Below, one piece after another: positions 26,701 to 38,029 of a stretch of 64,000 nucleotides of DNA. Each line of letters begins with the position of its first letter. The stretch's first letter is position 1. The notes beneath the pieces were generated by a model. It saw only the letters and a list, made by a program, of their open reading frames with translations, was not told the origin of the DNA and ran no database searches. The translations under genes were made by a program, and so were the position numbers. The stretch lies in NCBI GenBank assembly GCA_904063045.1, contig CAJFCJ010000051.1:1-64000 (forward strand), in the 5' to 3' direction. Source of the stretch: Dimorphilus gyrociliatus (Eukaryota; Annelida; Polychaeta; Dinophilidae).

Positions 26701-29700
26701 TACATTTACTGTCGCAATGATAATAGTCCTCATTGTTACTGCAATCTTTAAATAAGACGTTAATAGTGTTGACTCGACCGTCTAGTTGGTTGATAAGCGT
26801 AAATAATTTCTACTTATGTTCTCAAAATAGCCATCGTTTAATCCGTATTCGAGAGGTGATGAGCAAATTTCATCACTTCCGTCAAGGCAATTTATCTCGC
26901 TATTACAAAATTGTTTCTCTTCAATACATTCCTTATTGGAACAGCTTAAAAAAAGAATTTACTAATTAACAGAGTGTTTAGGGAAGTTAGGTTTAGGGTT
27001 AAAAGTTTTAGTCTTCTGTATATTTGCATTTGAAACCAATCAAAGAAACAAACACTCAACCTTTTCTTGGCTAAACATTCCTTAACAGCTTTATTAAGTA
27101 AAAATGGAGCAAGTTGGAAAAAGGGATAAAAAAAATAAGTCTGTTTTTATCGTTTGTTATCATCGCTCTTAATTTGGATCCTACCACAGTTTTTTTCATC
27201 TTTTCCATTAGAACAATCGTCTATATGGTCGCATACTTGCTTAAAATCTACTTCGTACGTATCGTTACAAGAAAATCCATCAACAAATACGCAATCGTCC
27301 TGCTCGTCTTCCCCCGAAAAGCAATCCCTCTTTCCATCGCATTGATAAATGGCGTTGATAAAAATCGCATCGTCTGAACAGTAGAACAATTGCAAAGAGG
27401 AGCGTAATATTGTTGTGATATTTAATAATGTATTTTCAACGGCTTTACTCAAAAATGACACTTTGTCGACTTTTCCCTCGTTTACAAAAACTAGTGGAGG
27501 AAAAAGAAAAGCAACCATCTCACCCACCTTTCTTCCATTAAACATGTTCATTACCTGGTTCCATGCAGGATAACACCGATATTAGCTTTTCCCGACAATC
27601 TACAGGCTTTATATTATACGACTTTTTGTCGAACGGTAATTTCAAATAGGTGGAGAGCTTTTTGTATTTGACGACCGTTTTATAAAAGAAACAGGATGAT
27701 AGTTTTGAACTGGTTTGCGTTTCAACTCCTTCAGTCGTGTATTTTGTACAAAGATCTTTCAAGCTGAAAAATAATAGGCAATTGATTTTTTGCTTTCTTT
27801 CCTTCTTCTCCTAATAATAGTAAATAACTATCTGTAATTTTCCTCGAATGACGTAAAATCGTATGGTTTCTTATCCAAATGTACAACTGTTGAGAAATTC
27901 CTTCTATCTTTCACCACTGTCATTTCTTGACCGTTCAAATGCAGATGGAAAGAAAGCAAGGAAACAAAAGTTTACTCGGAGAATTTTGAATAGAAAAAGG
28001 AAATATTATTTTGTCGTCAAGCATACTTCCTGCCAATTTAAAATCGTCGAGAAGTTGAAAACTCTTCAAGTTCTTTTCAGTTTGAGTTGATAAAATTTTC
28101 AATTTGAGGAGAAAAACTATAAATTTAAAGCTGTCGAAAGATAGAAAGGCCAGAGTGCCATTTCTCCCCTTACAGAATCTTTCATTCTCCAGAACTGATA
28201 TTCTTCTTGGAGGTTCGGCAATCGTATGGCATACACTTCGGAACAAGAAGGCCTTTTCATGCCTGCATCCTATTGCTAAAATAAGAAAATTAAATACTAT
28301 TAAATAGAGCGTGCTCTTTGTTTTTGCATACTTTGTAGGCTATTTTCACATTTCACGGCTAATGAAAGTTTGAGGGATCTCTGGACGATTTCCTCCGTTG
28401 AGAATGACGGAAATGTTAATGGAATGTTTTTAACTTTAAATGAACAAAACGTTCTGTTGTCGTTTTTTTCCCGACATTTCATTGTTGCGGAGAAATAAGC
28501 GAAAATTGATTCGTCATCTCTTATATCGCTTATCATTCCGTAATTGAACGAGAACGATTTACATAGATATGCTAATTGGTCGACTTGGTAGGTCTCGAAA
28601 GTTGGTTGGTACCACATACTCTTATGATAGACTTGTAAATTTCCTGTAAATTCGGTAAAGTTGTGGACATCTCCCACATTCAATATATTATTTGAAGCAT
28701 TGAAAAGTCGGTAATGAAAGTCTACAAGAAATAAAACAACAATTTCCCTACAGTTCACACTTCAATTCATCGTAATCCATAACAGACTTGTATAGTTTTT
28801 GTCCTCTTCGCATGCCATAGATAATAAATACGGATTATAGGGTTTTCCTTGCAAGAAGCAACTACTAAAGTCGTCGTTTTTAGACAAATCGCAATCAATC
28901 AAACTTGGATGTGAACCCCTCTCTAAATAGTAATTAATCGTTTGACAACCCGAACGATAGATCATCTGTTCGTATAATTAATGAATTAGTTAATAATTAC
29001 GCAATCAATCAGACGGAATAAAGTAAACATATTCATCTAATAACATAAATTTTATATCTATAAACTTTGTAGCGAGGTGGCATGATTTTGGATTGGCGTC
29101 TGCACAAAGATAAGGCATATCTAACAATGTCATTTAGCGGTTCAAATGCGAATGGAATGTTTCCCAATGTCTTTGAATTAATCATATATGTTGCCCCATT
29201 TGGGAAAATCTTTGCAAACATTATATTGTGGAAAAACTCCGGCATTCTAACAATTTCGAAATCTTGAAGAGAAAAGGAAACAGTCTTGATAATAACATCA
29301 ATGACTGTAGACAAGGAAAATCAATTACCTTTTAATTGTCTGTACTCGCAAATTAACTCTTCTACATAATTGGAATGAGAACTTGTTCTATTCGAATGGG
29401 ATATTTGCTGAAAAGAGGCTCCTCTTTTCTCAACAGCCGTACCAATGAAATATTTACTTTTTTCAACAGTTTGACGCGATTTTTTATAAAATTCACTATT
29501 TGCGCATAAATTTTCATTTGTGCCATTTCGTTTGAAGAATAAATTGAACGTTTTCCCTTTATATCTCACATGTAGTTTATACTTTCTCTTCGATACCTTC
29601 ACCGCAAACATAACTGTTTCATATCAACAAAAAAGAAACCGAGAATAAGAAAATATTTTTAGCAAAACAAACAAACAATCAATCAATCGCTCACTTGGCT

Positions 29701-30291
29701 TTTGCAATTTGAAACATTTCAGACAGAATGAGCCTTCTTTACCATTTGTCTCTGAAAATTTTCACATCTGCCAAAAGTAGATTGTTTATATAATAAAATT
29801 TCTGAACACTTTTTTCTTTTTCATGTTTGCGAATATTCAATATACCTATAAACTTACTCTTTAGATTTTTTTTTAACTTTTACAGTTATTCTTTGCAGTT
29901 TTACAGTGTTTTGCAGGTGTTTTTAAAAACAATTTGTATTCAATAAAGAAATGTATTATTATTATTTACCACTGGGAATGTTGCAAACTTGTAGAATAAA
30001 GTGTATTGGATCGTAGCCCATGATAGAACAAATATTTTCTACATCTGCTATAGGAATTTTTGATTTAAAACCAAGCGTTTTTGTCTGATTAGTCGATAGC
30101 TTTCTTAATCGTAATTGTCCATAAATGTAGAATTCATTCTCTACCAAAGCGTTTAGAGAATATTTAACATTGACATTTTTCAGACTGTCCTCATGACGTT
30201 TCTTTTCGATGAAACAATTTTTTGAAACAACTTGCATCAACCTGTTAGCAGAGAAGAAGAAAATGTTTAATTTGACAATAAAGAATAGCAT
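23728..30291 (-). CDS. LGR/GRL101-type receptor: SRCR-like and LDLa ectodomain, LRRs, 7TM, kinase-like tail
   Basis: Exons I can place, 5' to 3': 29970-30291, 29329-29613, several between 27.8 and 29.3 kb (approximate), 27555-27763, 27185-27373, 26815-26944, 26356-26745, 24958-26273, 24635-24908, about 24407-24556, 24288-24331, 24008-24216 and 23728-23910 (TAG). A start at 30291 gives a hydrophobic leader. LDLa modules show as C…CDGKRDCFSGEDEQDDC, CDHIDDCSNGKDEKNC and CDGIVHCNEYDDEVNC. Exon 24958-26273 holds an LRR N-cap (CPTSCACDS…SC), about four LRRs, the LGR hinge (SEYFELCCLAG…CADLM) and TM1-4. The next exons hold TM5-6 (GWFYSFVLFSCAISLICLF) and TM7 (NSVINPFLYTF). Ectodomain exons resemble degenerate SRCR domains (GNLQVYHKSMW…LCKSF). 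The last exons resemble a truncated kinase fold. The receptor class is firm; the N-terminal exon set and tail are less so. Ligand unknown. Confidence 0.8.
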
Positions 30292-30581
30292 TAGTGGAAA
30301 ATTTTCTATTGAATTCCTTTCAGCAACTACATGTTCTCTTAATGACAAAGTTGATGTAAATTTTTACATTAATTGGCTGTCCTAAAAAACAATGTAATCG
30401 AATGCGAAAGTTCATTTTTATTTGTTATAAAATACCTTAGTAATTCGTTTCTTGCTTTCCGTTACATCTATCTTGCAATTAGTAAAAAAGCAAACACAGA
30501 TATGTAAATGAAATATCACCTGTATTATTCTTACTCTCAACATAAAAGCATCTACATAATTTGTAAAGAAATAGTAAACAT
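30292..30581. other. Boundary between host genes and the mobile-element region
   Basis: AT-rich upstream flank of the receptor gene; nothing recognisable. The first chain fragment starts at about 30582. Confidence 0.5.
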
Positions 30582-30690
30582 AAACAGGGTTTGTAAAGGG
30601 TTTTTTTTTATTAAATCAAAAAAGAGAAACAGAATTCTCACATTTCAAGAGTCCCAATTGATTTTGGGGGGAAGCAGTCAAACCTACTAA
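30582..30690 (-). mobile_element. Chain fragment A (3'-end fragment of PLE unit)
   Basis: Plus strand reads AACAGGGTTTGTAAAGGG followed by about 90 bp matching the conserved unit end (TCAAAAAAGAGAAACAGAAT, then TCAAGAGTCCCAATTG). Only the distal 3' tail is present; no hammerhead remains. It is the leftmost member of the chain. Confidence 0.65.
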
Positions 30691-31201
30691 ATTTCGTCCT
30701 ACTTATAATAATAATGTACTAATCTATAAATGCAAAATCTGTCTTTCCATGAAAAGACTAGGACTAGTCTATTCAGAAAAAAACAAAACTAGGCGGTTTG
30801 TGAAAATAACTTTGAAAGCAAATGTAACAATACAAACATAACAAACATTGATTGGCTTAATAAATAAGTTTAAAGATACATATTTAATTAATTGTTTATA
30901 ATTCTTCAAACACTGACTCAAGCCAAACATCCTAAATTCATTAATTTATTATTAGATCAGTGCAAATAAAAAGGGATAGAAAAAATTTTATAGCAATTCA
31001 AAATCAATAAGTTCCCAATCATAAATAAAGATGATTTGAGAGAGACAAAGAGTCAATTTGAAGAAAAGTTAAAAAATTGCAAGAAGACAAAGACTGTTCT
31101 TGGAAAAGAAGAATATGGAAAAATGATAAATGAAGTTTTGAAATTAAAAAAGAACACTACGAGTAGTAGAGACTACAGACCGACAAGCAGATAGAACAAT
31201 C

Positions 31202-32115
31202 AGGGTTTGCAAAAGGTTTTTTTTGACTAAATCAAAAAAGAGAAACACAATTCTCACACTTCAAGAGTCCCAATTGTTTTTGGGAAGCAGTCAAAGAAAA
31301 AATACACCAAAATTGACATTTAAAACAATTTCCAAAAGAAAAGATTTTTTCAAAAAATTTTCAAAAAATTTTTTTCTGAAATTTTTTATTATTTCCTACC
31401 TACTCGACCTACCATGGTTTTGTCCCCCTCTCTATTAAATTTGTATATCTGGGACTCTTCAGGGTCTAATATAAAGGAATGAATGAGAGGTTTGATAATC
31501 TTAATAAAAAGCTTCTCTCCAGATTTTGATTTATTTGTTTGTTGATAAAGATTCTTGTGGGGTAAAAATTATAGATAAAAAAATAAAAAATACAAAATAC
31601 CTAATAGTTTAAAGCTTTTAAAATAACAAGGTATATAGAAGGAAGAATATATAGGCTTGAATAAAATGTAAGATTAAAAGAATAGTAAGTTGAGGGCATA
31701 TCTCTCCTACCCATTGGAAATACAGAAAGAAACAAAAATTGAAGACCTAAAAAATGTGGGAAAAAATAAGTTGGGTAAATAAATAGCAACCAGGATTTGA
31801 ATAACAATAAAAGTTGAAATAAAGATTAAACAATAAAAAATAGAAAATTAAAAAATTAAAAAATTAAACAATAAAAAATATAAATTAAAATTAAATAAAA
31901 GTATGCATTATATTACTGTTTATGGCTAGTAGATGAATTGAGTATGTATACAGGAATTGGTTAAATTATTGAAAATATATAAAATAAGTGAGTGTAAATG
32001 AATGAAGTGTGCTACATATGTTGTATTATGTAGAAAGTATGGTTAATTTAATTTTATGGCTAAAGATTAGAGGATTGTTAATTTGAAAATTATTAAATAA
32101 TATTGTTTGAAGACT
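31202..32115 (-). mobile_element. Chain unit B, 5'-truncated PLE unit
   Basis: Begins on the plus strand with AGGGTTTGCAAAAGG. A conserved 3' tail of about 200 bp leads to a hammerhead at 31406-31466, then about 640 bp of AT-rich sequence shared nearly word for word with unit D. It stops abruptly at the next GGGTTAGGG junction (32116). No ORF. Confidence 0.8.
31406..31466 (-). ncRNA. Hammerhead ribozyme, copy 1 (core mutated)
   Basis: On the minus strand: GACC, CUGAAGA (N7 = A, allowed), stem II GUCCC/GGGAC, then AAAA where GAAA is expected, stem III ACC-AU-GGU, site GUA, GGUC closing stem I. The G12 change should abolish cleavage, so this copy is probably dead. Confidence 0.7.
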
Positions 32116-32416
32116 GGGTTAGGGTTTGCAAAAGGTTTTTTTTGACTAAATCAAAAAAGAGAAACAGAATTCTCACACTTCAAGAGTCCCAGTTGATTTT
32201 GGGAAGCAGTCAGAGAAAAAATACACCAAAATCGACATTTAAAACAATTTCCAACAGAAGGGTTAGGGTTTGGTAAGGGTTATGGGTTAGGCCACTCACA
32301 CAACTCTGGTAATGTTTTTGGGAACTGGTTAGCTAGTGTTCCAGTGTAATACCTAACTTTTAATCAATGTTAGGTAGGGGTTCTCCTTGGTCAGGATTAT
32401 AGATTTGGGCTCCGGG
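32116..32416 (-). mobile_element. Two short chain fragments (C, C')
   Basis: GGGTTAGGGTTTGCAAAAGG starts at 32116, giving about 145 bp of unit 3' tail. A second junction, GGGTTAGGGTTTGG, occurs at 32261 and leads a different fragment up to 32416. Neither retains a hammerhead. The junction sequence repeats the same telomere-to-tail join as in longer units. Confidence 0.65.
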
Positions 32417-32754
32417 TTAGGGTTAGGGTTTGCAAAGGTTTTAATAAGAGTTGAACTTGACACTATGATCTAAGTCCTGGTAAAAGTTGAGTAGCTTCCA
32501 CCAATTTTCATGAGTTCCAAATGGAATGCAAGAGTGTGGACCTCCTGCACAGGTTTGACAGAGAAAACAATATCCTGGTTCATGATGTAAAAAATTTTTT
32601 GAAAAATATTTTTTGAGTAACTGACCTACCATGGTTTCATCTTCCCCTTTAGCAAAGACTCATCAGGGTCATTTCTGAGTATAGCTTCTCTTACTGCTAT
32701 CTGGAAGGGGAGGCTAGGATCAATTCTATAACTGGATCCCACCTTGCATTTAAT
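32417..32754 (-). mobile_element. Chain unit D0, 5'-truncated, second unit subtype
   Basis: Starts with TTAGGGTTAGGG (32417-32428) followed by TTTGCAAAGG and a tail related to the units at 52.4 and 53.0 kb (TTCCACCAA, GGAATGCAAGAGT) rather than to unit B. Hammerhead at 32623-32670. Ends at the (TTAGGG)n of unit D. Confidence 0.75.
32623..32670 (-). ncRNA. Hammerhead ribozyme, copy 2
   Basis: Minus strand: GACC-CUGAUGA, stem II GUCUU/AAGAU (one G-U pair), GAAA, stem III ACC-AU-GGU, cleavage triplet GUA, stem I partner GGUC. All core bases intact. Confidence 0.85.
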
Positions 32755-32782
32755 TTAGGGTTAGGGTTAGGGTTAGGGTTAG
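32755..32782 (+). repeat. Telomeric repeat block, (TTAGGG)4 plus TTAG
   Basis: Four exact TTAGGG units plus four bases, reading rightward on the plus strand, immediately before the unit-D tail. It is too short to be a present chromosome end but exact enough to be a preserved telomere junction. Confidence 0.95.
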
Positions 32783-33672
32783 CAAAAGGTTTTTTTTGAC
32801 TAAATCAAAAAAGAGAAACAGAATTCTCACACTTCAAGAGTCCCAATTGTTTTTGGGAAGCAGTCAAAGAAAAAATACACCAAAATTGACATTTAAAACA
32901 ATTTCCAAAAGAAAAGATTTTTTCAAAAAATTTTCAAAAAATTTTTTTCTGAAATTTTTTATTATTTCCTACCTACACGACCTACCGTGGTTTCGTCCCC
33001 CTCTCTCTTAAATTTGTATATCAGGGACTCTTCAGGGTCTAATATAAAGGAATGAGTGAGAGGTTTGAGAATCTTAATAAAAAGCTTCTCTCCAGATTTT
33101 TGATTTATTTGTTTGTTGATAAAGATTCTTGTGGGGTAAAATTATAGATAAAAAATAAAAAATACAAAATACCTAATAGTTTAAAGCTTTTAAAATAACA
33201 AGGTATATAGAAGGAAGAATATATGGGCTTAGATAAAATGTGAGATTAAAAGAATAGTAAGTTGAGGGGATATATATCTCCTACCAGTTGGAAATACAGA
33301 AAAAATAAAAAATTGAAGACATAAAAAATGTGGGAAAAAATAAGTTGGGTAAATAAATAGCAACCAGGATTTGAATAACAATAAAAGTTGAAATAAAGGG
33401 TAAACAATAAAAATTGAAAATTCAAAAATTAGAAAATCAAAATTATAAATTAAAATTATGCATTATATTATTGTTTATGGCTAGTAGATGAATTGAGTAT
33501 GTGTACAGGAATTGGTTAATTAATTGAAAATATATAAAAAATAAGTGAGTGTAAATGAATGAAGTGTGCTATGTATGTTGTATTATGTAGAAAGTATGGT
33601 TAATTTAATTTTATGGCTAAAGATTAGAGGATTGTTAATTTGAAAATTATTAAATAATATTGTTTGAAGACT
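32783..33672 (-). mobile_element. Chain unit D, 5'-truncated near-duplicate of unit B
   Basis: Follows (TTAGGG)4. It carries the same tail, hammerhead (32979-33039) and AT-rich body as unit B, with small indels and substitutions. The two bodies correspond to the shared words TTGTTTGAAGACT at 32103-32115 and 33660-33672. There unit B stops at the next telomere-like junction, while D runs on into unrelated sequence. Confidence 0.8.
32979..33039 (-). ncRNA. Hammerhead ribozyme, copy 3
   Basis: Minus strand: GACC-CUGAAGA, stem II GUCCC/GGGAC with a long loop, GAAA, stem III ACC-AC-GGU, GUA, GGUC. Core intact. Compared with copies 5 and 6, stem II bases change in pairs (UU/AA to CC/GG). Confidence 0.85.
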
Positions 33673-33696
33673 AACCTTTTTTTCTTGTATTGTATT

Positions 33697-34171
33697 TTCC
33701 AACATTCATTTACTTTGCCAAGTGATAGGTTGTTCTGGCTAATGAATGGATTGGAAAGGAAATTGGATAATTGCTATTTATCTACCTATATATTGTTTGT
33801 AATGAATAATATAAGTATTAGGGAAGATGTTAGGATTCCTCATTCTTTTTTGAGTTTTGATTTTGATTTGTTTGTTGTAAGAATGGAAGGAATCTATATT
33901 TGTTAAATCTTTTACCAACATTCATTTGGTTGATACCTGAAAGTTGGCTTTTAGTTAATGAATGGGTTGGAAGCTGTATAAGTATGGATTATAATGATTT
34001 TGTTAAGGGAACCCTGAACCAATAAGATATATTTTAATAAGTATAAATAAGACAAAGGAAAATATTTGATAAAGTGAATTGCAAATTTGTACCTTAAAAC
34101 TTATTCTCCAACATTCATTTTGTTAGTCCAAGTATGTGCAGTTGATTTTGGCTAATGAATGGATTGGAAAA
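33697..34171. repeat. Three spaced inverted-repeat hairpins
   Basis: TTCCAACATTCATT at 33697-33710 pairs with AATGAATGGATTGGAA at about 33740-33755. Related pairs occur at 33912-33972 and 34106-34170, so three hairpins recur about 195-215 bp apart, each with a 25-45-nt loop. Surroundings are AT-rich and noncoding. Function unknown. Confidence 0.6.
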
Positions 34172-34309
34172 AATATCTATTAGTTGGGTTAAGTGAGTTC
34201 CTGTATGTAAGTTGGTGCAAAAAAGAGTGTGTATATTGAGCTTAAGATAAATAAAAAATAAAAAATAAAATGCTACCTACATGGCTTGGATTTAAAATAT
34301 GCAAGAAAT

Positions 34310-34520
34310 TCAACAAATTACAGAATTTACAAAAGTCCCCAAAAATATGATAAAAACCTCATGAAATCTAACAAAGTCTACAAAGTCTAAAAAATCCACA
34401 AAATCAACAAAAGCCAAAAAATCTACAAAATGCTTAAAATCTGCTTTAAAATGCTTAAAATATGCTTTAAAATGCTTAAAATCTGCTAAAAATCTGCTTA
34501 AAATCTGCTTAAAATCTACC
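34310..34520. repeat. AT-rich minisatellite (AAAATGCTT/AAATCTGCTT words)
   Basis: Short, imperfect 10-20-bp words (AAAATCTGCTT, TTAAAATGCTT, ACAAAGTCTACAAA) repeat through about 200 bp. The long open frame seen across it, rich in Phe-Val-Asp-Phe, follows from the repeat and is not a gene. Confidence 0.65.
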
Positions 34521-34835
34521 ATCAGAAATCCTAAATCATCATAATTGAATGTATAATGATTCTTAAGAAAATAGTACAGAATTTCATCATTTGGCTTTAA
34601 CAATAAAACATTATCAACACAACAAACTCCAACAATTTACCAAAAAAGATAGATTAGTTCACTGTCACATGTATAAGAATCTTTATCTTTTTTAAAAAGA
34701 AAGAAAAAGTTTTGAATCTTTTGCTCAAATATTCTAATTTTGAATTGAAAAAAGTCAATCTCATGGAAAAAGTTTTGTTTTAGTCATTGGTTATGGCTTA
34801 TGTATTAGTTCCTGTCATCCCACATTCTCTTTACT

Positions 34836-37800
34836 GGTTGGGGTTTGCAAAAGGTTTTTTTTGACTAAATCAAAAAAGAGAAACAGAATTCTCACACTTC
34901 AAGAGTCCCAATTGTTTTTGGGAAGCAGTCAAAGAAAAAATACACCAAAATTGACATTTAAAACAATTTCCAAAAGAAAAGATTTTTTCAAAAAATTTTC
35001 AAAAAATTTTTTTCTGAAATTTTTTATTATTTCCTACCTACACGACCTACCACGGTTTCGTCCTCCTCTCTATATTCATTACCAAGGACTCATCAGGGTC
35101 TAGTAACCTACACCTACAGAGAGGTTGAAGATTTCCAATAGGGAATTCTCTTCTTCAGGTTTTTTCAATATATATCATATCAAAAGTGCTATTTACAATG
35201 ATACTGTTTAATGAAATATATACATACCATTCTTTCATTGAAAGATGTATATTTTGAAAGGAATTGGAGAAGTGGTACATTTAACTATCTTCTTTTAATG
35301 TGGTGTTGACTCCTTAATCTTCAAACTACAAATGAATCCAGTGAAAAAATGCCTACATTGTATATATAATATATGGAGAAGCCTGTGGGAACATGCCACA
35401 AACATATCAACTATAGATAAAATTATATAATGCCAATGTGAGAACATAAAGTTAGTAAAGTTTAAAAGCACAAATAATCAAATTAAACCTATGTGTGTGA
35501 GAAAGTTCTACAAACATGCTAAAGAGAGATAAGAGTTTGTAGTAATTTGATATTTACATTATGGTATTAGTCTATATACTGAATCTAAAATCTCTATCTT
35601 AATTAACAACAGAGTTAGTGCTACCCTGACAAATATGTTAAAAAAGGCTTTTATGAAAGAAAGAACATGTAAATTTTAATGGTGCCAAAACTCTGGAACC
35701 TTAAGAGATGATTGAACTTTGTAAAAAGATTTATGATAGGCGTAGTGATGTTAATCTATGTACAGAATTACAAATATACATCTTAATTAACAACAGAGTT
35801 AGTGCAGCCATGACAAATATTTTGTATAGGTTTATATATGAGAAATAATTTGATGGAGCCATAACTCTGGAACCATAAGAGATAACTCAATTCTGTAAAA
35901 AGAATTGGAATTGGTATAATAATATTAAATTATGTACAAAATTTTAGAGCTCTATCTTAACTATTAACAAATTTAATTTTTTTCTGACGAATATTTTTTT
36001 ATATACACTAATAACCCTGTTTAAATACAACATTCAAAGAAAATCATATCTTAGCAACTACTGCACCAATTTTTGATTAAATTTGAAATAAAATTATTGT
36101 CACAAAAAATATGGACAATTCGAAAGACATTTGGTACATTTATTAAGTATTTCTCATTTAAAAAATATTAATTATGATCATTATTTATATAAGGAAACTG
36201 CATTAAACTTTAAGTCAACGTAGCTCCCAAACTTTAAGAGATAATTGAATTCTGTAAAAAGATTTGAGATTAGGATGCCAATATTAGTAAATATACAAAA
36301 TTTCAAAGCTCTATCATAATTAATAACAAATCTAGGTTTTTTTTGACAAATATTTTATTGTTATGGCATACAACTGAGATTAAACATATTGTTCATAAGA
36401 TTCCATATCTCAGAAACTACTTGGCTGATTTGGATCAAATTTGAACCAAAATTAATGGCAAAAAGAAATCCAGAAAAACAGAAACATATTTGTAATGTTA
36501 ATTTAATATTTCCCATTTAAAATATATCAATTTTTATAATGACTTAATTAAGAAAAATGCATTAAATTTTAGTTCACCACAACTCAAAAACTATAAGAGA
36601 TAATTAAATTCTGTAAAAAGATTTGAGATTAGGATACTAATATTAGTATAAGTACAAAATTTCAAAACTCTATCATAATTAATAACAAATTTAGTTTTTG
36701 GATGACAAATATTTTAATTGTCAAAACAGAGTTTATATATAACATTCATAGGAATCCATATCTCAGCAACTACTGCACCGTTTTTGATCAAATTTGAAGC
36801 AAAATTATTGATAGAATGAGCCTATATTAAATTCCAATGAATCAAAATTATAAAATTAATTGAATGCAAAGTAATTTTTGTTTTAAAAAGTTGCTTTAAA
36901 AAAGATAAAGTTATTGTTTGTGTAATTGTTTCAAAAATTGCTTCATTAATTTCAATAGGTAAGTTTGCTCTTTTTTATATTGTATGAATAAATAAATAAA
37001 AATAAATAGAATTTAAAGGAAAGTAATTGAATAAAGTGATGAAAAAGCAACAGACAACATTCTACATATTTTAATAGATTAAAATTGAACAAAAACTAAT
37101 TATAAAAACTGATGTTAATTAGGATAATTTAACAATTTTACTGACATTTTGCTGTGTACTGGTGTAGTCTTTTTTCAAAAACTTTAACGCAACATAGCTC
37201 CCAAACTATAAAAGATAATTGAATTCTGTAAAAAGATTTAATATCGGTATAATAAAATCAATCTATGTACAAAATTCCAGAGCTCTAACTTTAATATTAA
37301 CAAATTTAGTTTTTTTGAACATCAAATATTTTTGTTTATATAGGCTTTTAATAGTGTTTATATATAATGTTTCTTAGAATCCATATCTCAGCAACTACTT
37401 GACCGATTTTGATCAAATTTGAAGTAAAATTATTGGCAGAAGAAGACATGGATAATTAGAAATATATTAGTTACACAAAAACAATATTTCCATTTTAAAA
37501 AATAAAATTCTTTTAATGAATTATGTAAGGAAGATGCACTAATCATCAAGGCAACGTAGCTTGGAAACCATAAGAGATAATTGAATTCTGTAAAAAGATT
37601 TGAGATTGGCGTACCAATATTAGTTTATGTACTTAATTTCAAAGCTCTATCTTAAATTTTAAGAAAAAGAGTCTTTTTCTGACGAATATTTCTTTAAATA
37701 TATTAACCTGTAACAGTGTTAAAGTACAATGTTCAAAAGAATCCATATCTCAGCAACTAGTGGGCCGATTTTGATGAAATTTGAAGCAAAATTATTGTCA

Positions 37801-38029
37801 GAAGATGTTTATAAACTTTATAAAAGAATAAATAAGAAAATATGTAAGACAGTTGTTTAAAATTGAAAACTAAAATTTATTAGAAAAAGGTAGAAAAAAC
37901 TACAAAAGTTGAAATACACAAAGATATATATATATATATATATAGAAAAAAAGTACAAGAAAAAGAGAAAACTGAATATAAAAGTTAAAAACATATATAC
38001 AAATAAAAATGAAATAGAAAATATTGTTT
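34836..38029 (-). mobile_element. Chain unit E, 3' part (tail, hammerhead, satellite-filled region)
   Basis: Starts at GGTTGGGGTTTGCAAAAGG, a worn telomere-type join. It has the conserved tail and a hammerhead at 35044-35100. The next 3 kb toward the minus-strand ORF at 38030-39226 holds diverged satellite. I infer the ORF belongs to this unit because no other junction lies between them. Confidence 0.55.
35044..35100 (-). ncRNA. Hammerhead ribozyme, copy 4
   Basis: Minus strand: GACC-CUGAUGA, stem II GUCCU/AGGAC, GAAA, stem III ACC-GU-GGU, GUA, GGUC. Core intact. This is a third compensatory version of stem II. Its stem III octamer is the exact reverse complement of that in copy 3. Confidence 0.87.

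Noticed and set aside
32755-32782. A present-day telomere at this position
   Set aside because: Fewer than five repeats with element sequence on both sides; it is an internal junction, not a chromosome end.
34310-34603. Frame rich in Phe-Val-Asp-Phe
   Set aside because: Product of an AT-rich minisatellite.
31223-35103. A conserved 60-80-codon plus-strand frame (MTKSKKRNRILTLQESQ…) present in four copies
   Set aside because: It lies in the 3' tail between the telomere join and the hammerhead, antisense to the element, and is repeated because the tail is repeated. No start context or domain; treated as noncoding.
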